The notes beneath the pieces are model-generated. The model ran no database searches. It worked only from the letters and a program-made list of their open reading frames with translations, and had not been told where the DNA came from. From contig JAXMCE010000001.1 in NCBI GenBank assembly GCA_046349515.1, positions 496,001 through 560,000 on the forward strand: a stretch of DNA of 64,000 bases, given 5' to 3'. The DNA comes from JBGPGW01 sp046349515 (GTDB lineage: Bacteria > Pseudomonadota > Alphaproteobacteria > CADEGL01). Positions 1 through 7,697 of this stretch are shown here, piece by piece; the first letter of the stretch is position 1, and the number at the start of each line of letters is the position of its first letter. Position numbers and translations under genes: made by a program.

Positions 1-593
1 TCGGAGATGTAGGCGCTGCCCTTGGGCAGGATCCGGTGGTCGGAGGTCGGCACATGGGTGTGCGTGCCGACCGCGAGCGAGACCCTGCCATCGGCGTAAT
101 AGCCGAGCGCCTGCTTCTCGCTCGTGGCTTCGCCGTGCATGTCGAGGACGATCGCGTCCGCCGTCTCGGCAAGCCGGTGCTGCGCGAGCATGGCATCGAT
201 CGAGGCGAAGGGATCGTCGAGCGGGTCCATGAAGAGGCGCAGCATGACGTGGATCACGGCGATGCGCTTTCCGTCGACCGTGCGGAAGAGTCCCATGCCG
301 CGACCGGGCGTGCCCTTGGGGAAGTTCTGCGGGCGCAGGAGTCGCGCGTCGCCCTCGATGTAGGGGATGATCTCGCGCTGGTCCCAGACGTGATTGCCCG
401 TGGTGATGACGTCGACGCCGGCCCCGTAGATCCCCTGGCAGATCTTGCCGGTGATGCCGTAACCGCCGGCGGCGTTCTCGCCGTTGGCGATGACGAAGTC
501 GAGCGCGAGCTCGCGCCGGAGCTGCGGCAGGCGCTCGGCGAGCGCATCGCGCCCGCTGCGCCCGACGATATCGCCGAGGAAGAGCAGCCTCAC
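1..593 (-). CDS. ymdB: YmdB-family metallophosphoesterase (3' part cut by window edge)
   Basis: This is the N-terminal 197 residues of a TIGR00282/YmdB calcineurin-type phosphoesterase; the family is about 265-270 residues, so roughly 70 are missing beyond position 1. Metal-binding signatures are visible: RLLFLGDIVGR at the N-terminus, ANGENAAGG near residue 40, TTGNHVWD near 65, and VGTHTHVPT near the cut. Characterised members hydrolyse 2',3'-cyclic nucleotides and act as regulatory phosphodiesterases. The start is a GTG whose first bases overlap the TGA of fthC in a GTGA junction, so the two are probably translationally coupled. It is the last visible gene of the DUF4164-zapA-6S-fthC-ymdB block. 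The family is certain; the physiological substrate in this organism is not. Confidence 0.9.
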   Translation of the reverse strand, partial: MRLLFLGDIVGRSGRDALAERLPQLRRELALDFVIANGENAAGGYGITGKICQGIYGAGVDVITTGNHVWDQREIIPYIEGDARLLRPQNFPKGTPGRGMGLFRTVDGKRIAVIHVMLRLFMDPLDDPFASIDAMLAQHRLAETADAIVLDMHGEATSEKQALGYYADGRVSLAVGTHTHVPTSDHRILPKGSAYIS

Positions 594-1183
594 GGCGCGC
601 CCGGCCCCACGGCCCGCATCGCCGTGCGCTCCGTGACGATCCCGTCGAGCGGCTCATCGCGCTCATCGTGGGGCACCGAGGGCACCTCCTGCGCGCTGAA
701 GGCGAGGCCGATCGCCGCGCATGGTCCGCCATCGGCGCGCAGCGCCGCGAGGGTCATGTCGTAATAGCCTGCGCCGTGGCCGAGCCGGTAGCCGGCGCGG
801 TCGAAGGCGAGCAGCGGCACAAGGAGGACACTCGGTCGAATCGATTCCGCTTCCGGTGCGGGCGTGGGGATGCCGAGGCTGCCACGAACGAGAGGATCGC
901 CCCACTGCCAGCGGCGGAAGAGGAGCGCGCGTCCCCGTCCCTGGACAACCGGCAAGGCGAGGCGCTGGCCGCGGCGGGCGAGAGCTTCGAGGAGCGGGCG
1001 CGGATCGAGCTCGGCACCGACGGGCCAGTAAGCCGAGACGACGTCGTCGGGCCGGGGCGGGAACGACGCCATGCAGTTGCGTGCGACATCCGTGCCGGCG
1101 AGGACACCGCATGCGGCCGCGGCCGCCTCACGCGACGCCGACGCTGTCTTGCGAAGCGCGCGCTTGGCTTCAGCGATATCCAT
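590..1183 (-). CDS. fthC: 5-formyltetrahydrofolate cyclo-ligase
   Basis: A 197-residue cytosolic enzyme of the YgfA/5-FTHF cyclo-ligase family, which converts 5-formyl-THF to 5,10-methenyl-THF with ATP and so returns this folate form to one-carbon metabolism. The family signature is clear near the C-terminus (RLGHGAGYYDMTL, the GxGxGYYD loop). The frame stays open upstream to about 1447, but that extension runs through the 6S RNA sequence. I therefore place the start at the ATG at 1183, which opens MDIAEAKRALRK and has an AAGGA about 12 bases upstream. Having the gene directly behind 6S RNA is the usual proteobacterial order and suggests it can be co-transcribed with ssrS. Its stop overlaps the ymdB start. 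Confidence 0.92.
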   Translation of the reverse strand: MDIAEAKRALRKTASASREAAAAACGVLAGTDVARNCMASFPPRPDDVVSAYWPVGAELDPRPLLEALARRGQRLALPVVQGRGRALLFRRWQWGDPLVRGSLGIPTPAPEAESIRPSVLLVPLLAFDRAGYRLGHGAGYYDMTLAALRADGGPCAAIGLAFSAQEVPSVPHDERDEPLDGIVTERTAMRAVGPGAP

Positions 1184-1296
1184 CGATCGAACAGTCCTTC
1201 GAAGAAGCGACGGGCGAAGATGCGACGGGCGATGGTCTGCATGGCACCCCGCGCCCGTCGCGTGGCTTGGGGACGGCCTTGAGGAATGAAGGCGGA

Positions 1297-1458
1297 GCCG
1301 GATCGGCCGTCGGTGATGTGAAGTCCACTGAGGCCCGCTTACGCAGGTGGGCGCCGTGTGCCGAGACCACGGTCCCGGTAGGGACAGCTCCCGAGTGGAT
1401 AAACATTGGCCCCCGGGACAACGAACACCTAACGCGCCGCCCAGCAACCGCCCACCTG
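1297..1458 (-). ncRNA. ssrS: 6S RNA (approximate ends)
   Basis: The 280-base gap between zapA and fthC reads on the minus strand as an alphaproteobacterial 6S RNA. Long-range pairing CAGGTGGGCG (1458-1449) with CGCCCACCTG (1353-1344) is visible, together with C/G-rich arms around an open centre (TGTCCCGGGGGCC, GGGAGCTGTCCC, ACACGGCGCCCACCT). 6S RNA binds the housekeeping RNA polymerase holoenzyme, mimicking an open promoter, and lowers transcription in stationary phase. The position between zapA and the 5-formyl-THF cyclo-ligase is its standard place. The ends are estimated from pairing, not mapped; a covariance search would settle them. Confidence 0.82.
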
Positions 1459-1462
1459 GAAT

Positions 1463-1801
1463 CTAGGTGCGTTCGAGGCGTGCGGCAATCTCCTCGACGC
1501 GGCCGGCCAGGGTCTCGATGGCTTCGGCCGCGACGGAGCCCATTTGGGCCTCGGCCATTTGGCGGGACTCCCGCTCCTGCCGGATGTCCGCCAGCTCCGC
1601 ATTGGCGTCCGCGAGCTCGTCCGCGATGAGGAGGCTCACCATGACGAGGAGGCGCATGTCGCCCACCTGGCCCATGGCCGCGACGAGCTCCGCCACCCTC
1701 CGGTCGATATAGCTCGCGAGCTGGCGCAGGTGCTCTTCCTGTCCATCATCGCACGCAATCTGGTAGCCGCGTCCGTTGATGGTGACCGCGACCTGGGCCA
1801 C
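1463..1801 (-). CDS. zapA: Cell division protein ZapA
   Basis: A 112-residue protein of the ZapA family, which binds FtsZ and bundles protofilaments at the division ring. The N-terminal half has the typical ZapA beta-strand and helix pattern (MAQVAVTINGRGYQIACDDG then LRQLASYIDRRVAEL), followed by a central MRLLVMVSLLIADEL segment and a long C-terminal coiled coil. Length matches the family (about 100-120). It lies four bases downstream of the DUF4164 coiled-coil gene and just upstream of 6S RNA, an arrangement common in alphaproteobacteria. Confident assignment. Confidence 0.93.
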   Translation of the reverse strand: MAQVAVTINGRGYQIACDDGQEEHLRQLASYIDRRVAELVAAMGQVGDMRLLVMVSLLIADELADANAELADIRQERESRQMAEAQMGSVAAEAIETLAGRVEEIAARLERT

Positions 1802-1805
1802 GCGC

Positions 1806-2027
1806 CTACTCCAGGATTCGCTTCAGGCGGTCGATGGCCGCATCGAGGCGCCGCTCGACCGTGTCGGTCACGCCGCGGAGCGCCGTGACGGATGCCTCGG
1901 CCGACTGCTTGGCCGCCGCGTGCTCGGCCGATGCGGCCTGCTCGCGGACAAGGGCGGAATCGAGGGCCGCCTGGAGGCGCATGACCGACTGCTCGAGACG
2001 GTCTTTGGCGTTGTCGAGGGTGGTCAT
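1806..2027 (-). CDS. DUF4164 coiled-coil protein
   Basis: A 73-residue, almost entirely helical protein (MTTLDNAKDRLEQSV... to DRLKRILE) with heptad-like Leu/Ala spacing, matching the small DUF4164 family encoded immediately before zapA in many alphaproteobacteria. The frame is open further upstream, but the ATG at 2027 begins the conserved part, so I use it. No enzymatic motif is present. The location suggests a role tied to cell division or to ZapA, but that is inference from neighbourhood only. The promoter for the zapA block should lie upstream in the divergent gap shared with tkt. Confidence 0.75.
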   Translation of the reverse strand: MTTLDNAKDRLEQSVMRLQAALDSALVREQAASAEHAAAKQSAEASVTALRGVTDTVERRLDAAIDRLKRILE

Positions 2028-2342
2028 GGAGGTTGGACCATCGCAGAGGAAAATGGTTAACGCCGGCGCGGCACCATACGCAGGCCGTCCCCGAGCGTCA
2101 ACGGAGCCCGTTTTGGCCGCCACCCCATGCCTCACGACGGTGTCGGACGGACACCCAAAGCACGGCGCGCGATGCGGCTACGGAAATTCATCGTCCATCG
2201 CGCGCACAAACCGAGAACCAGATTGACGGGAGACAGCCACCGACGCATCTTGCGCACCGACCGTTCACGCCCGAAGGTAGAGGGCCGCCTCGCTTGGACG
2301 GACCGCATCGCCGAGCGCGCCCGAATCGGTCCACCGACCCCA
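2028..2342. other. Divergent intergenic region between the zapA block and tkt
   Basis: These 315 bases separate two divergent gene blocks. Frames are open across part of it, but the predicted peptide lacks any recognisable family sequence, so I see no gene here. A GTTAAC lies near 2055. Promoters for both directions are expected, but I cannot assign -35/-10 hexamers with confidence. Confidence 0.5.
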
Positions 2343-4364
2343 ATGACGACGTCACGTCCGTCTGAAAACCGCACCCGAACCAAGCAGTTAGAGAGCGGCA
2401 CCCGACCGCTCGCCAACGCCATCCGGGCGCTCGCGATGGACGCGGTCGAGGCGGCCAAGTCGGGCCACCCGGGCATGCCCATGGGCATGGCCGACGTCGC
2501 GACGGTGCTGTTCAAGGATTTCCTCAAATTCGATCCGAGCGATCCGTCCTGGCCGGACCGCGACCGCTTCGTGCTGTCCGCGGGCCACGGCTCGATGCTG
2601 CTCTACGCACTCTTATATCTCACCGGTTATGCGGACATGACGCTCGACGAGTTGAAGCGCTTCCGCCAGATCGAGAGCCGCACGCCCGGCCATCCCGAAT
2701 ACGGCGCCGCCGCCGGGATCGAGACCACGACCGGCCCGCTCGGCCAGGGCCTCGGCAATGCCGTCGGCATGGCGATGGCCGAATCGCTCCTCCGCGCCCG
2801 CTTCGGCCGCGAGATCGTCGACCACTACACCTATGTCATCGCCGGCGACGGCTGCCTCATGGAAGGCATCAGCCACGAGGCGATCTCGCTCGCAGGCCAC
2901 CTCCGCCTGGGGCACCTCATCGTGCTCTTCGACGACAACCGGATCTCGATCGACGGGCCGACGGCGCTCACCGTCTCCGACGATCAGGCGGCGCGCTTCC
3001 AAGCAAGCGGCTGGGACGTACAGGCGGCCGATGGCCACGACGCAGCGGATGTGCAGGCCGCGATCGAGCGCGCGCGCGCGACCGACACGCCCTCGCTCAT
3101 CATGTGCCGCACGACGATCGCCTACGGCGCACCGACCAAGGCGGGGTCCGAGGCCTCGCACGGCGCACCGCTCGGTGCCGGTGAGATCGCCGGCACGCGC
3201 GAGGCGCTCGGCTGGCCCCACGCACCCTTCGAGATTCCGGAGCCGATCCTGGCCGAATGGCGCGCCATCGGCGCGCGCGGGGCGCGCGAACGCGCGGCGT
3301 GGCAGAAGCGCCTCGCCTCGCTCGACGCCACGGCGCGCTCGGCCTTCGAGCGCGGTGCGGCCAATCGCCTGCCCGAGGGCTGGGACGCGCCGCTCGTCGA
3401 GCTCAAGCGAAAATTCTCCGCCGACCGGCCAAAGCTCGCCACGCGCCAGACATCGGGCGCCGCGATCGAGGCGCTCGTGCCCGTCCTGCCCGAGCTCATC
3501 GGCGGCTCAGCCGATCTCACCGGCTCCAACAACACGAAGGCCAAGGGCCAGGCGGTCGTCAGCGCCGAGAATTGGCGCGGCAGCTACCTTCACTACGGCG
3601 TGAGGGAGCACGCCATGGCCGCCGCCATGAACGGCATGGCGCTCCACCGCGGGATCATCCCCTATGGCGGGACGTTCCTCGTCTTCACCGACTATGCGCG
3701 GCCGTCGATCCGCCTCTCGGCCCTCATGGGCCTCGGCGTCATCTACGTGATGACCCACGATTCGATCGGCCTCGGCGAAGACGGGCCGACGCACCAGCCG
3801 GTCGAGCATCTCGCGAGCCTTCGCGCGATGCCCCATCTCCGCGTGTTCCGGCCCGCCGACGGTGTCGAGACGGCGGAGTGCTGGGCGCTCGCGATCGCCG
3901 ACCGCACGCGGCCGTCGGTCCTCGCACTTTCGCGCCAGGCCCTGCCGACGGTGCGGACGGAGCACGGCGCGGACAACCTCTCGCGGCGCGGCGCCTACGA
4001 GCTCGTCCCGGCGACGGGCAAGGCGCGCGTCACCCTCTTCGCCACGGGCTCGGAGGTCGCGATCGCGCTCGATGCGCGGGCGCTCCTCGAGAAGGACGGC
4101 ATCGGCACGCGAATCGTCTCGGTGCCGTGCCAGGAACTGTTCGTCGAGCTGCCGGCCGAGGAGCAGGCCCGGACGCTCGGCCCCGGCACGGTCCGGGTCG
4201 CGATCGAGGCGGGAACGGCCCTCGGCTGGGAGCGGTTCATCGGTCCCGACGGCGCCTTCATCGGCATGACCACCTTCGGCGCGTCGGCGCCGGCGGGCGA
4301 ACTCTACAAGCACTTTGGCATCACAGCCGAAGCGGCCGCGAACGCGGCGCGGGCGCGGCTGTGA
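2343..4364 (+). CDS. tkt: Transketolase
   Basis: A 673-residue thiamine-diphosphate enzyme that moves two-carbon ketol units between sugar phosphates in the non-oxidative pentose phosphate pathway. Visible features are the N-terminal MDAVEAAKSGHPGMPMG stretch, the SAGHGSMLLYALLYLTGY helix, the TPP motif GDGCLMEGISHEA...DDNRIS around residues 165-200, and the pyrimidine-domain segment REHAMAAAMNGMALH with downstream THDSIGLGEDGPTHQP. Length matches the family. The frame is open upstream to about 2127 with non-conserved sequence, so I chose the ATG at 2343. It is followed 27 bases later by gap, so these are likely one transcription unit. Confidence 0.96.
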   Translation: MTTSRPSENRTRTKQLESGTRPLANAIRALAMDAVEAAKSGHPGMPMGMADVATVLFKDFLKFDPSDPSWPDRDRFVLSAGHGSMLLYALLYLTGYADMTLDELKRFRQIESRTPGHPEYGAAAGIETTTGPLGQGLGNAVGMAMAESLLRARFGREIVDHYTYVIAGDGCLMEGISHEAISLAGHLRLGHLIVLFDDNRISIDGPTALTVSDDQAARFQASGWDVQAADGHDAADVQAAIERARATDTPSLIMCRTTIAYGAPTKAGSEASHGAPLGAGEIAGTREALGWPHAPFEIPEPILAEWRAIGARGARERAAWQKRLASLDATARSAFERGAANRLPEGWDAPLVELKRKFSADRPKLATRQTSGAAIEALVPVLPELIGGSADLTGSNNTKAKGQAVVSAENWRGSYLHYGVREHAMAAAMNGMALHRGIIPYGGTFLVFTDYARPSIRLSALMGLGVIYVMTHDSIGLGEDGPTHQPVEHLASLRAMPHLRVFRPADGVETAECWALAIADRTRPSVLALSRQALPTVRTEHGADNLSRRGAYELVPATGKARVTLFATGSEVAIALDARALLEKDGIGTRIVSVPCQELFVELPAEEQARTLGPGTVRVAIEAGTALGWERFIGPDGAFIGMTTFGASAPAGELYKHFGITAEAAANAARARL

Positions 4365-4391
4365 GGCCGTAGCGGAGGAACGGAGGAGACC

Positions 4392-5402
4392 ATGGCTGTT
4401 CGTGTTGCCATCAACGGATTCGGCCGCATCGGGCGGCTGACATTGCGCGCCGCGTTCGAATCGGGCCGTAACGACCTCGAATTCGTCGCGATCAACGACC
4501 TCGGCCCTGTCGAGGCGAACGCCTATCTCCTCAAATACGACTCGGTCCACGGCCCCTTCCCCGGCAAGGTGCGCGCGAGCGGCAATACCTCGATCGTCGT
4601 CGGCAACAAGCTGCTGAAGGTATTCGCCGAGCGCGATCCCGCGAAGCTGCCCTGGGGCTCGCTCGGCGTGGACGTCGTGCTCGAATGCACGGGCCGCTTC
4701 ACCAAGCGCGAAGCGGCGGCGAAGCACATCGAGGCGGGCGCGAAGCGCGTGCTCATCTCGGCACCGGCGACGGGCGCCGACCTCACGGTCGTCTACGGCG
4801 TCAACCACGACAAGCTCAAGAAAAGCCACACGGTCGTCTCCAACGCCTCGTGCACCACGAATTGCCTCGCCCCCGTCGCCTCGGTCCTGCACAAGGTGAT
4901 CGGGATCGAGCGCGGCTACATGACGACGATCCACGCCTACACGGGCGACCAGCGCCTCGTCGACACCTTGCACAGCGACATGCGCCGGAGCCGCGCGGCC
5001 GCCATGTCCATGGTCCCGACGACGACCGGTGCCGCGCGCGCGGTCGGCCTCGTGCTCCCGGCCCTTGCCGGCAAGCTCGACGGCACGGCCATCCGCGTGC
5101 CGACCGCGAACGTCTCGCTCGTCGACCTCACCTTCACCTCAAAGCGCAAGACCAGCGCCGAGGAAATCAATAGCGCGATCGTGAAGGCCTCGAAGGGCAT
5201 GCTCGAGGGCATCCTCGCCGTCTGCGACGAGCAGCTCGTCTCGAGCGACTTCAACCACAATTCCGCCAGCAGCGTGTTCGACGTGACCCAGACCCAGGTG
5301 ATCGAGGAGCGGTTCTGCCGGGTGCTGGCGTGGTACGACAACGAATGGGGCTTCTCGAACCGGATGGGCGACACGGCCGTCCGCATGGGCAAGCTGAAGT
5401 GA
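4392..5402 (+). CDS. gap: Type I glyceraldehyde-3-phosphate dehydrogenase
   Basis: A 336-residue NAD-dependent enzyme that oxidises and phosphorylates glyceraldehyde-3-phosphate to 1,3-bisphosphoglycerate. The Rossmann start VAINGFGRIGR, the catalytic NASCTTNCLAP with Cys154, and WYDNEWGFSNRM at the C-terminus are all present. A strong GGAGGA-type ribosome site precedes the ATG. The stop overlaps the GTG of the next gene. In relatives, pgk usually follows directly; here it does not, so the product must be handled by a phosphoglycerate kinase encoded elsewhere. Confidence 0.97.
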   Translation: MAVRVAINGFGRIGRLTLRAAFESGRNDLEFVAINDLGPVEANAYLLKYDSVHGPFPGKVRASGNTSIVVGNKLLKVFAERDPAKLPWGSLGVDVVLECTGRFTKREAAAKHIEAGAKRVLISAPATGADLTVVYGVNHDKLKKSHTVVSNASCTTNCLAPVASVLHKVIGIERGYMTTIHAYTGDQRLVDTLHSDMRRSRAAAMSMVPTTTGAARAVGLVLPALAGKLDGTAIRVPTANVSLVDLTFTSKRKTSAEEINSAIVKASKGMLEGILAVCDEQLVSSDFNHNSASSVFDVTQTQVIEERFCRVLAWYDNEWGFSNRMGDTAVRMGKLK

Positions 5403-5896
5403 CCGCCTCCCGCGGCCGCGCGAAGGCGCGCCGCGGTCGATCGCATCCGCCTGCCGTGGTCGTCCACCACCTCGACCACGCGCTCGCGGCGCTCCAGGCG
5501 GCGGGCGCCACGGGAACGGAAATCGTTCTTCTCTCGCCCGAAGGCTTCGCCCTCTATGGCGGCGCCGGCCTTTTCGCTTCGATCATCGCCGAGGCCTCCC
5601 GCCAATGCCCGACGGTGGCGTTCCGCGCGATGCTCGATTGCGCGGACGCGCCGGGCTATGCCCTCTCCGCCCTTCGCATCGGGATCAAGGCCGTCCGCCT
5701 CGGCGGGAGGGCCGAGGCCCGCCGCCGTGTCGGAGAAATCGCACGAAAGCTCGGGGCCGAGGTCGTGGCGCGGCGCCCACGGGCGCTCGAGCTCCTGGAC
5801 CGGGCGGATGCCGAGGCCGCCTGCCGCGCCTGGCTCGAGCCGGGCCCCGCTCGTCGCGGCACGCACCGCGCGCAATTGAAAAATGCGCGACGGTGA
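5399..5896 (+). CDS. Uncharacterised protein in the gap-fba operon
   Basis: A 165-residue protein of unknown function starting at a GTG that overlaps the gap stop (GTGA), which implies translational coupling. The first 15 residues are very basic (TASRGRAKARRGRSH), then comes a soluble alpha/beta region with segments such as VVHHLDHALAALQAA, EIVLLSPEGFALYGG and GIKAVRLGG that could form a small Rossmann- or TIM-like half fold. There is no signal peptide, membrane segment or cysteine cluster. It sits exactly where phosphoglycerate kinase is normally found, but it has no resemblance to Pgk. A regulatory or moonlighting role in triose metabolism is conceivable but unproven. Confidence 0.7.
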   Translation: MTASRGRAKARRGRSHPPAVVVHHLDHALAALQAAGATGTEIVLLSPEGFALYGGAGLFASIIAEASRQCPTVAFRAMLDCADAPGYALSALRIGIKAVRLGGRAEARRRVGEIARKLGAEVVARRPRALELLDRADAEAACRAWLEPGPARRGTHRAQLKNARR

Positions 5897-5980
5897 GTTA
5901 CGAACATTGATCCAACCTCGAACCGCGCAATCGTCGATCCGGGCATGAGGCGACGCGGTCCAACCCCAGGGACGTGACCG

Positions 5981-6910
5981 ATGAAGCTGACCACGCGCGT
6001 CAAGAAGATCCTCGCCAACTACGAAAGCGACACGCCCGGAACCAAGGCCAACCTCGCGCGCATCCTCATGCACGGGAGACTCGGCGGCACCGGCAGTCTC
6101 GTCATCCTGCCGGTCGACCAGGGTTTCGAGCACGGGCCCGCGCGGAGCTTCGCGCCCAACCCGGACGCCTACGACCCGCACTACCACTACCAGCTCGCGA
6201 TCGACGCGGGGCTCAACGGCTACGCAGCGCCGCTCGGCATGCTGGAAGCGGGGGCCGACACCTTCGCCGGTAGCATTCCGACGATCCTCAAAGTGAACAG
6301 CGCGAACAGCCTCGCACGGGCCAAGGAGTCGGCCGACCAGGCGGTGACGGGCAGCGTCAAGGACGCGCTGCGCCTCGGCTGCGCCGCGATCGGCTTCACG
6401 ATCTACCCGGCCTCGGACGTGGCCTACGCGCAGATGGAGGAGATCCGCGACATGGCGGAGGAGGCGAAGGCCCATGGCCTCGCGGTCGTCATGTGGTCCT
6501 ATCCGCGCGGCGGCACCCTCTCCAAGGCCGGCGAGACGGCGATCGACATCGTGGCCTATGCCGCGCACATGGCGGCGCTCCTCGGCGCCCACATCATCAA
6601 GGTCAAGCCGCCGACGGAGCACCTCGAACTCGAGGCCGCGAAGAAAGTCTATGAGAGCCGCAAGATCGACATCGGCACCTTGGCCGCGCGCGTGCGCCAC
6701 GTGATGCAGAGCGCCTTCAACGGCCGGCGCCTTGTCGTCTTCTCGGGCGGCGAAGCCAAGGATCTCGACGGCTTCTACAACGAGATTCGCGCGATCCGCG
6801 ACGGCGGCGGCACGGGCTCGATCATCGGACGCAACACCTTCCAGCGCCCGCGCGAGGAGTCGCTCAAGATGCTCGACGCCGTCATCGACATCTACAAGGG
6901 CCGCGCCTAG
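5981..6910 (+). CDS. Class I fructose-bisphosphate aldolase (FbaB/DhnA type)
   Basis: A 309-residue Schiff-base aldolase of the bacterial/archaeal DhnA family, interconverting fructose-1,6-bisphosphate with the two triose phosphates without a metal ion. The active-site lysine strand HIIKVKPPTEH, the substrate loop VILPVDQGFEHGP, and the phosphate-binding FSGGEAKD and GGTGSIIGRNTFQRP segments are visible. It lies in the gap cluster and just ahead of thiE. The class I form means this step needs no divalent metal, unlike the class II enzyme of many bacteria. Start ATG 5981 gives the conserved KLTTRVKKILANYE N-terminus. Confidence 0.94.
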   Translation: MKLTTRVKKILANYESDTPGTKANLARILMHGRLGGTGSLVILPVDQGFEHGPARSFAPNPDAYDPHYHYQLAIDAGLNGYAAPLGMLEAGADTFAGSIPTILKVNSANSLARAKESADQAVTGSVKDALRLGCAAIGFTIYPASDVAYAQMEEIRDMAEEAKAHGLAVVMWSYPRGGTLSKAGETAIDIVAYAAHMAALLGAHIIKVKPPTEHLELEAAKKVYESRKIDIGTLAARVRHVMQSAFNGRRLVVFSGGEAKDLDGFYNEIRAIRDGGGTGSIIGRNTFQRPREESLKMLDAVIDIYKGRA

Positions 6911-6921
6911 CGCGCCGGTCC

Positions 6922-7650
6922 ATGGCGCGGACCGGCCGGCGGAAGCCGCGCTCGCCCAGGGCGGCGGGCGCGCCAGACGACGCACGCGAGCCGTCGGATG
7001 GCTGCCGCCTCTACCTCATCACGCCGCCCAAGATCGATCTCGCGCGGTTCGAGGATCAGCTCGAAACGGCGCTCGGCGCGGGCGACGTGGCGTGCCTCCA
7101 GCTGCGGCTCAAGGATGCGCCGGACGAGACGATCCTCCGCGCGGCCAAGGCGCTCGGCGCAATCTGTCACCAGCACGACGTCGCGCTCATCGTGAACGAC
7201 CGGCCGGATCTCGCCATCGCAGCCGACGCGGACGGCGTCCATGTCGGGCAGGAGGATTCGAGCTACGCCGAGGCGCGGCGGATCGTCGGAGACGAGCGCA
7301 TCGTCGGCGTGACCTGCCACGATTCGCGCCATCTCGCCATTGTCGCTGCCGAAGAGGGCGCCGACTACGTGGCCTTCGGCGCCTTCTATCCGACCGGAAC
7401 CAAGGCCGCCAAGAGCCGCGCCGAGCCCGAATTGCTCGCGTGGTGGAGCGAGATCGCCGTCGTGCCCTCTGTCGCCATCGGCGGCATCACGGTCGAGAAC
7501 TGCCCGCCCCTCGTCGAGGCCGGCGCCGATTTCCTCGCCATCGTCTCGGGCGTGTGGGACTACGCAGGCGGGCCCGCCGCCGCCGTCCGCGATTTCAACA
7601 CGGCGATCGCCGCGGCAGTGAAACGGCGGCCCGCGTCTGACGGCGCGTGA
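6922..7650 (+). CDS. thiE: Thiamine phosphate synthase
   Basis: A 242-residue TIM-barrel enzyme joining HMP-pyrophosphate and thiazole phosphate to make thiamine monophosphate. The family motifs are LQLRLKDAPDE near residue 60, IVNDRPDLA, DGVHVGQED, GVTCHDS, and SVAIGGITVEN for the phosphate-binding loop. About 30 N-terminal residues are basic and not conserved, so the true start may be internal. It follows fba by 11 bases and is probably co-transcribed. Since transketolase needs thiamine diphosphate, having thiE in the same run as tkt fits metabolically. Its end converges on epmA. Confidence 0.9.
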   Translation: MARTGRRKPRSPRAAGAPDDAREPSDGCRLYLITPPKIDLARFEDQLETALGAGDVACLQLRLKDAPDETILRAAKALGAICHQHDVALIVNDRPDLAIAADADGVHVGQEDSSYAEARRIVGDERIVGVTCHDSRHLAIVAAEEGADYVAFGAFYPTGTKAAKSRAEPELLAWWSEIAVVPSVAIGGITVENCPPLVEAGADFLAIVSGVWDYAGGPAAAVRDFNTAIAAAVKRRPASDGA

Positions 7651-7697
7651 ACGCCGCGATCAAGGCGCGCCGAGAATCGCGCGGCCTTCGCTTCACA

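Noticed and set aside
1184..1447. An 88-residue N-terminal extension of fthC
   Set aside because: It reads through the 6S RNA sequence, is not similar to other cyclo-ligases, and a good ATG with a ribosome site is available at 1183.
4937..6985. A 682-codon open frame on the minus strand across gap and fba
   Set aside because: It lies opposite three convincing genes, its translation is Arg/Ala/Glu-rich with no family motif, and such antisense frames are a by-product of high GC codon use.
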